DNA of 64,000 nucleotides from Streptomyces sioyaensis. Lineage in GTDB: Bacteria > Actinomycetota > Actinomycetes > Streptomycetales > Streptomycetaceae. Every line of letters begins with the position of its first letter. Position 1 is the first letter of the stretch. Of the stretch, positions 63,881 to 64,000 are shown piece after piece. A program made the position numbers and the translations under genes. Where the stretch lies: NCBI RefSeq assembly GCF_004122735.1, contig NZ_SDIF01000021.1:31355-95354 (forward strand). Direction: 5' to 3'. Under the pieces are notes generated by a model. The model saw only the letters and a program-made list of their open reading frames with translations, was not told the origin of the DNA and ran no database searches.

Positions 63881-64000
63881 GGCCGGCCCCCTCCGTGCTT
63901 GCCCCCGTGGCGCACGGGCGGGGCCTTTGCCATGTCCGCTTGACCCCGCCCGTGCGCCACGGGGGCAAGCACGGAGGGGGCCGGCCTCAGAGGGTCCAGG
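63867..64000. repeat. 57-bp perfect inverted repeat reaching the window edge
   Basis: Left arm 63867-63923 begins in the last codons of the methyltransferase gene and includes its stop and a terminator hairpin (CCCGTG-GCG-CACGGG within 63901-63923). After a 20-nt loop the right arm 63944-64000 is its exact reverse complement and continues to the end of the window, so the true repeat may be longer. Confidence 0.9.

Overview
The window is high-GC actinobacterial DNA and looks like a Streptomyces chromosome. The support is G/C at most third codon positions, frequent GTG starts and ATGA/GTGA gene overlaps, a divergent XRE-DUF5753 / DUF397 (WhiJ-like) pair, a DUF6278-type protein, an F420-dependent LLM enzyme and a SpoIIE-type phosphatase fused to a kinase-like ATPase. 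No rRNA, tRNA or CRISPR array was seen. Most of the window is accessory metabolism, transport and regulation.

Layout. 1-2144: end of a meta-cleavage operon (hydratase, acetaldehyde dehydrogenase, 4-hydroxy-2-oxovalerate aldolase) that turns 2-hydroxypentadienoate into pyruvate and acetyl-CoA, closed by a strong hairpin. 2343-6220: Tat-exported SnoaL-like protein, CGNR zinc-finger regulator, alpha/beta hydrolase and an FMN glutamate-synthase-like enzyme. 6480-8586: decayed stretch holding a transposase remnant, a ferredoxin, a P450 lacking its N-terminus and a Ser/Thr kinase lacking its C-terminus. 8587-13034: gene-poor, partly low-GC DNA with a YeeE/YedE sulfur-transport island (two half-transporters plus two cysteine-rich soluble proteins) and integrase/IS110-like remnants.

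13035-26163: PcaL-type fusion, MBL hydrolase, exonuclease III, a 945-residue sensor phosphatase, an orphan lipoprotein, an SGNH hydrolase, a DUF6278-like protein and a complete glutamate-type ABC importer. 26276-48525: secreted and cytoplasmic hydrolases, methyltransferase, MocR regulator with divergent hydrolase, glutathionyl-hydroquinone-reductase-like protein, ATP-dependent DNA ligase, MMPL exporter, arylsulfotransferase, lipase-like lipoprotein, TetR/ABM pair with twin operators, SDR, polysaccharide deacetylase, gamma-glutamyltransferase, amidase and an isochorismatase-fold hydrolase. 48595-50576: MarR-MFS pair with a clear palindromic operator.

50782-58922: reductive pyrimidine catabolism cluster (N-carbamoyl-beta-alanine amidohydrolase, beta-alanine-type aminotransferase, dihydropyrimidinase, LLM oxidoreductase, NCS1 nucleobase transporter, and a substrate-binding-fold protein without signal peptide). 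Two of its transcription units share nearly identical promoters. The 3' end of the aminotransferase gene is followed by a 221-bp tandem/inverted amplification.

59353-64000: a stand-alone ketoacyl synthase, the XRE/DUF397 pair and, divergent from it, a small-gene operon ending in a 41-residue peptide gene immediately followed by a PIMT-like O-methyltransferase with a long C-terminal extension. That arrangement fits an aspartimide-forming RiPP (imiditide/pamtide-like) locus and is the most interesting system here. The last 134 bases form a perfect inverted repeat running to the window edge, which may be biological or a fold-back assembly artefact.
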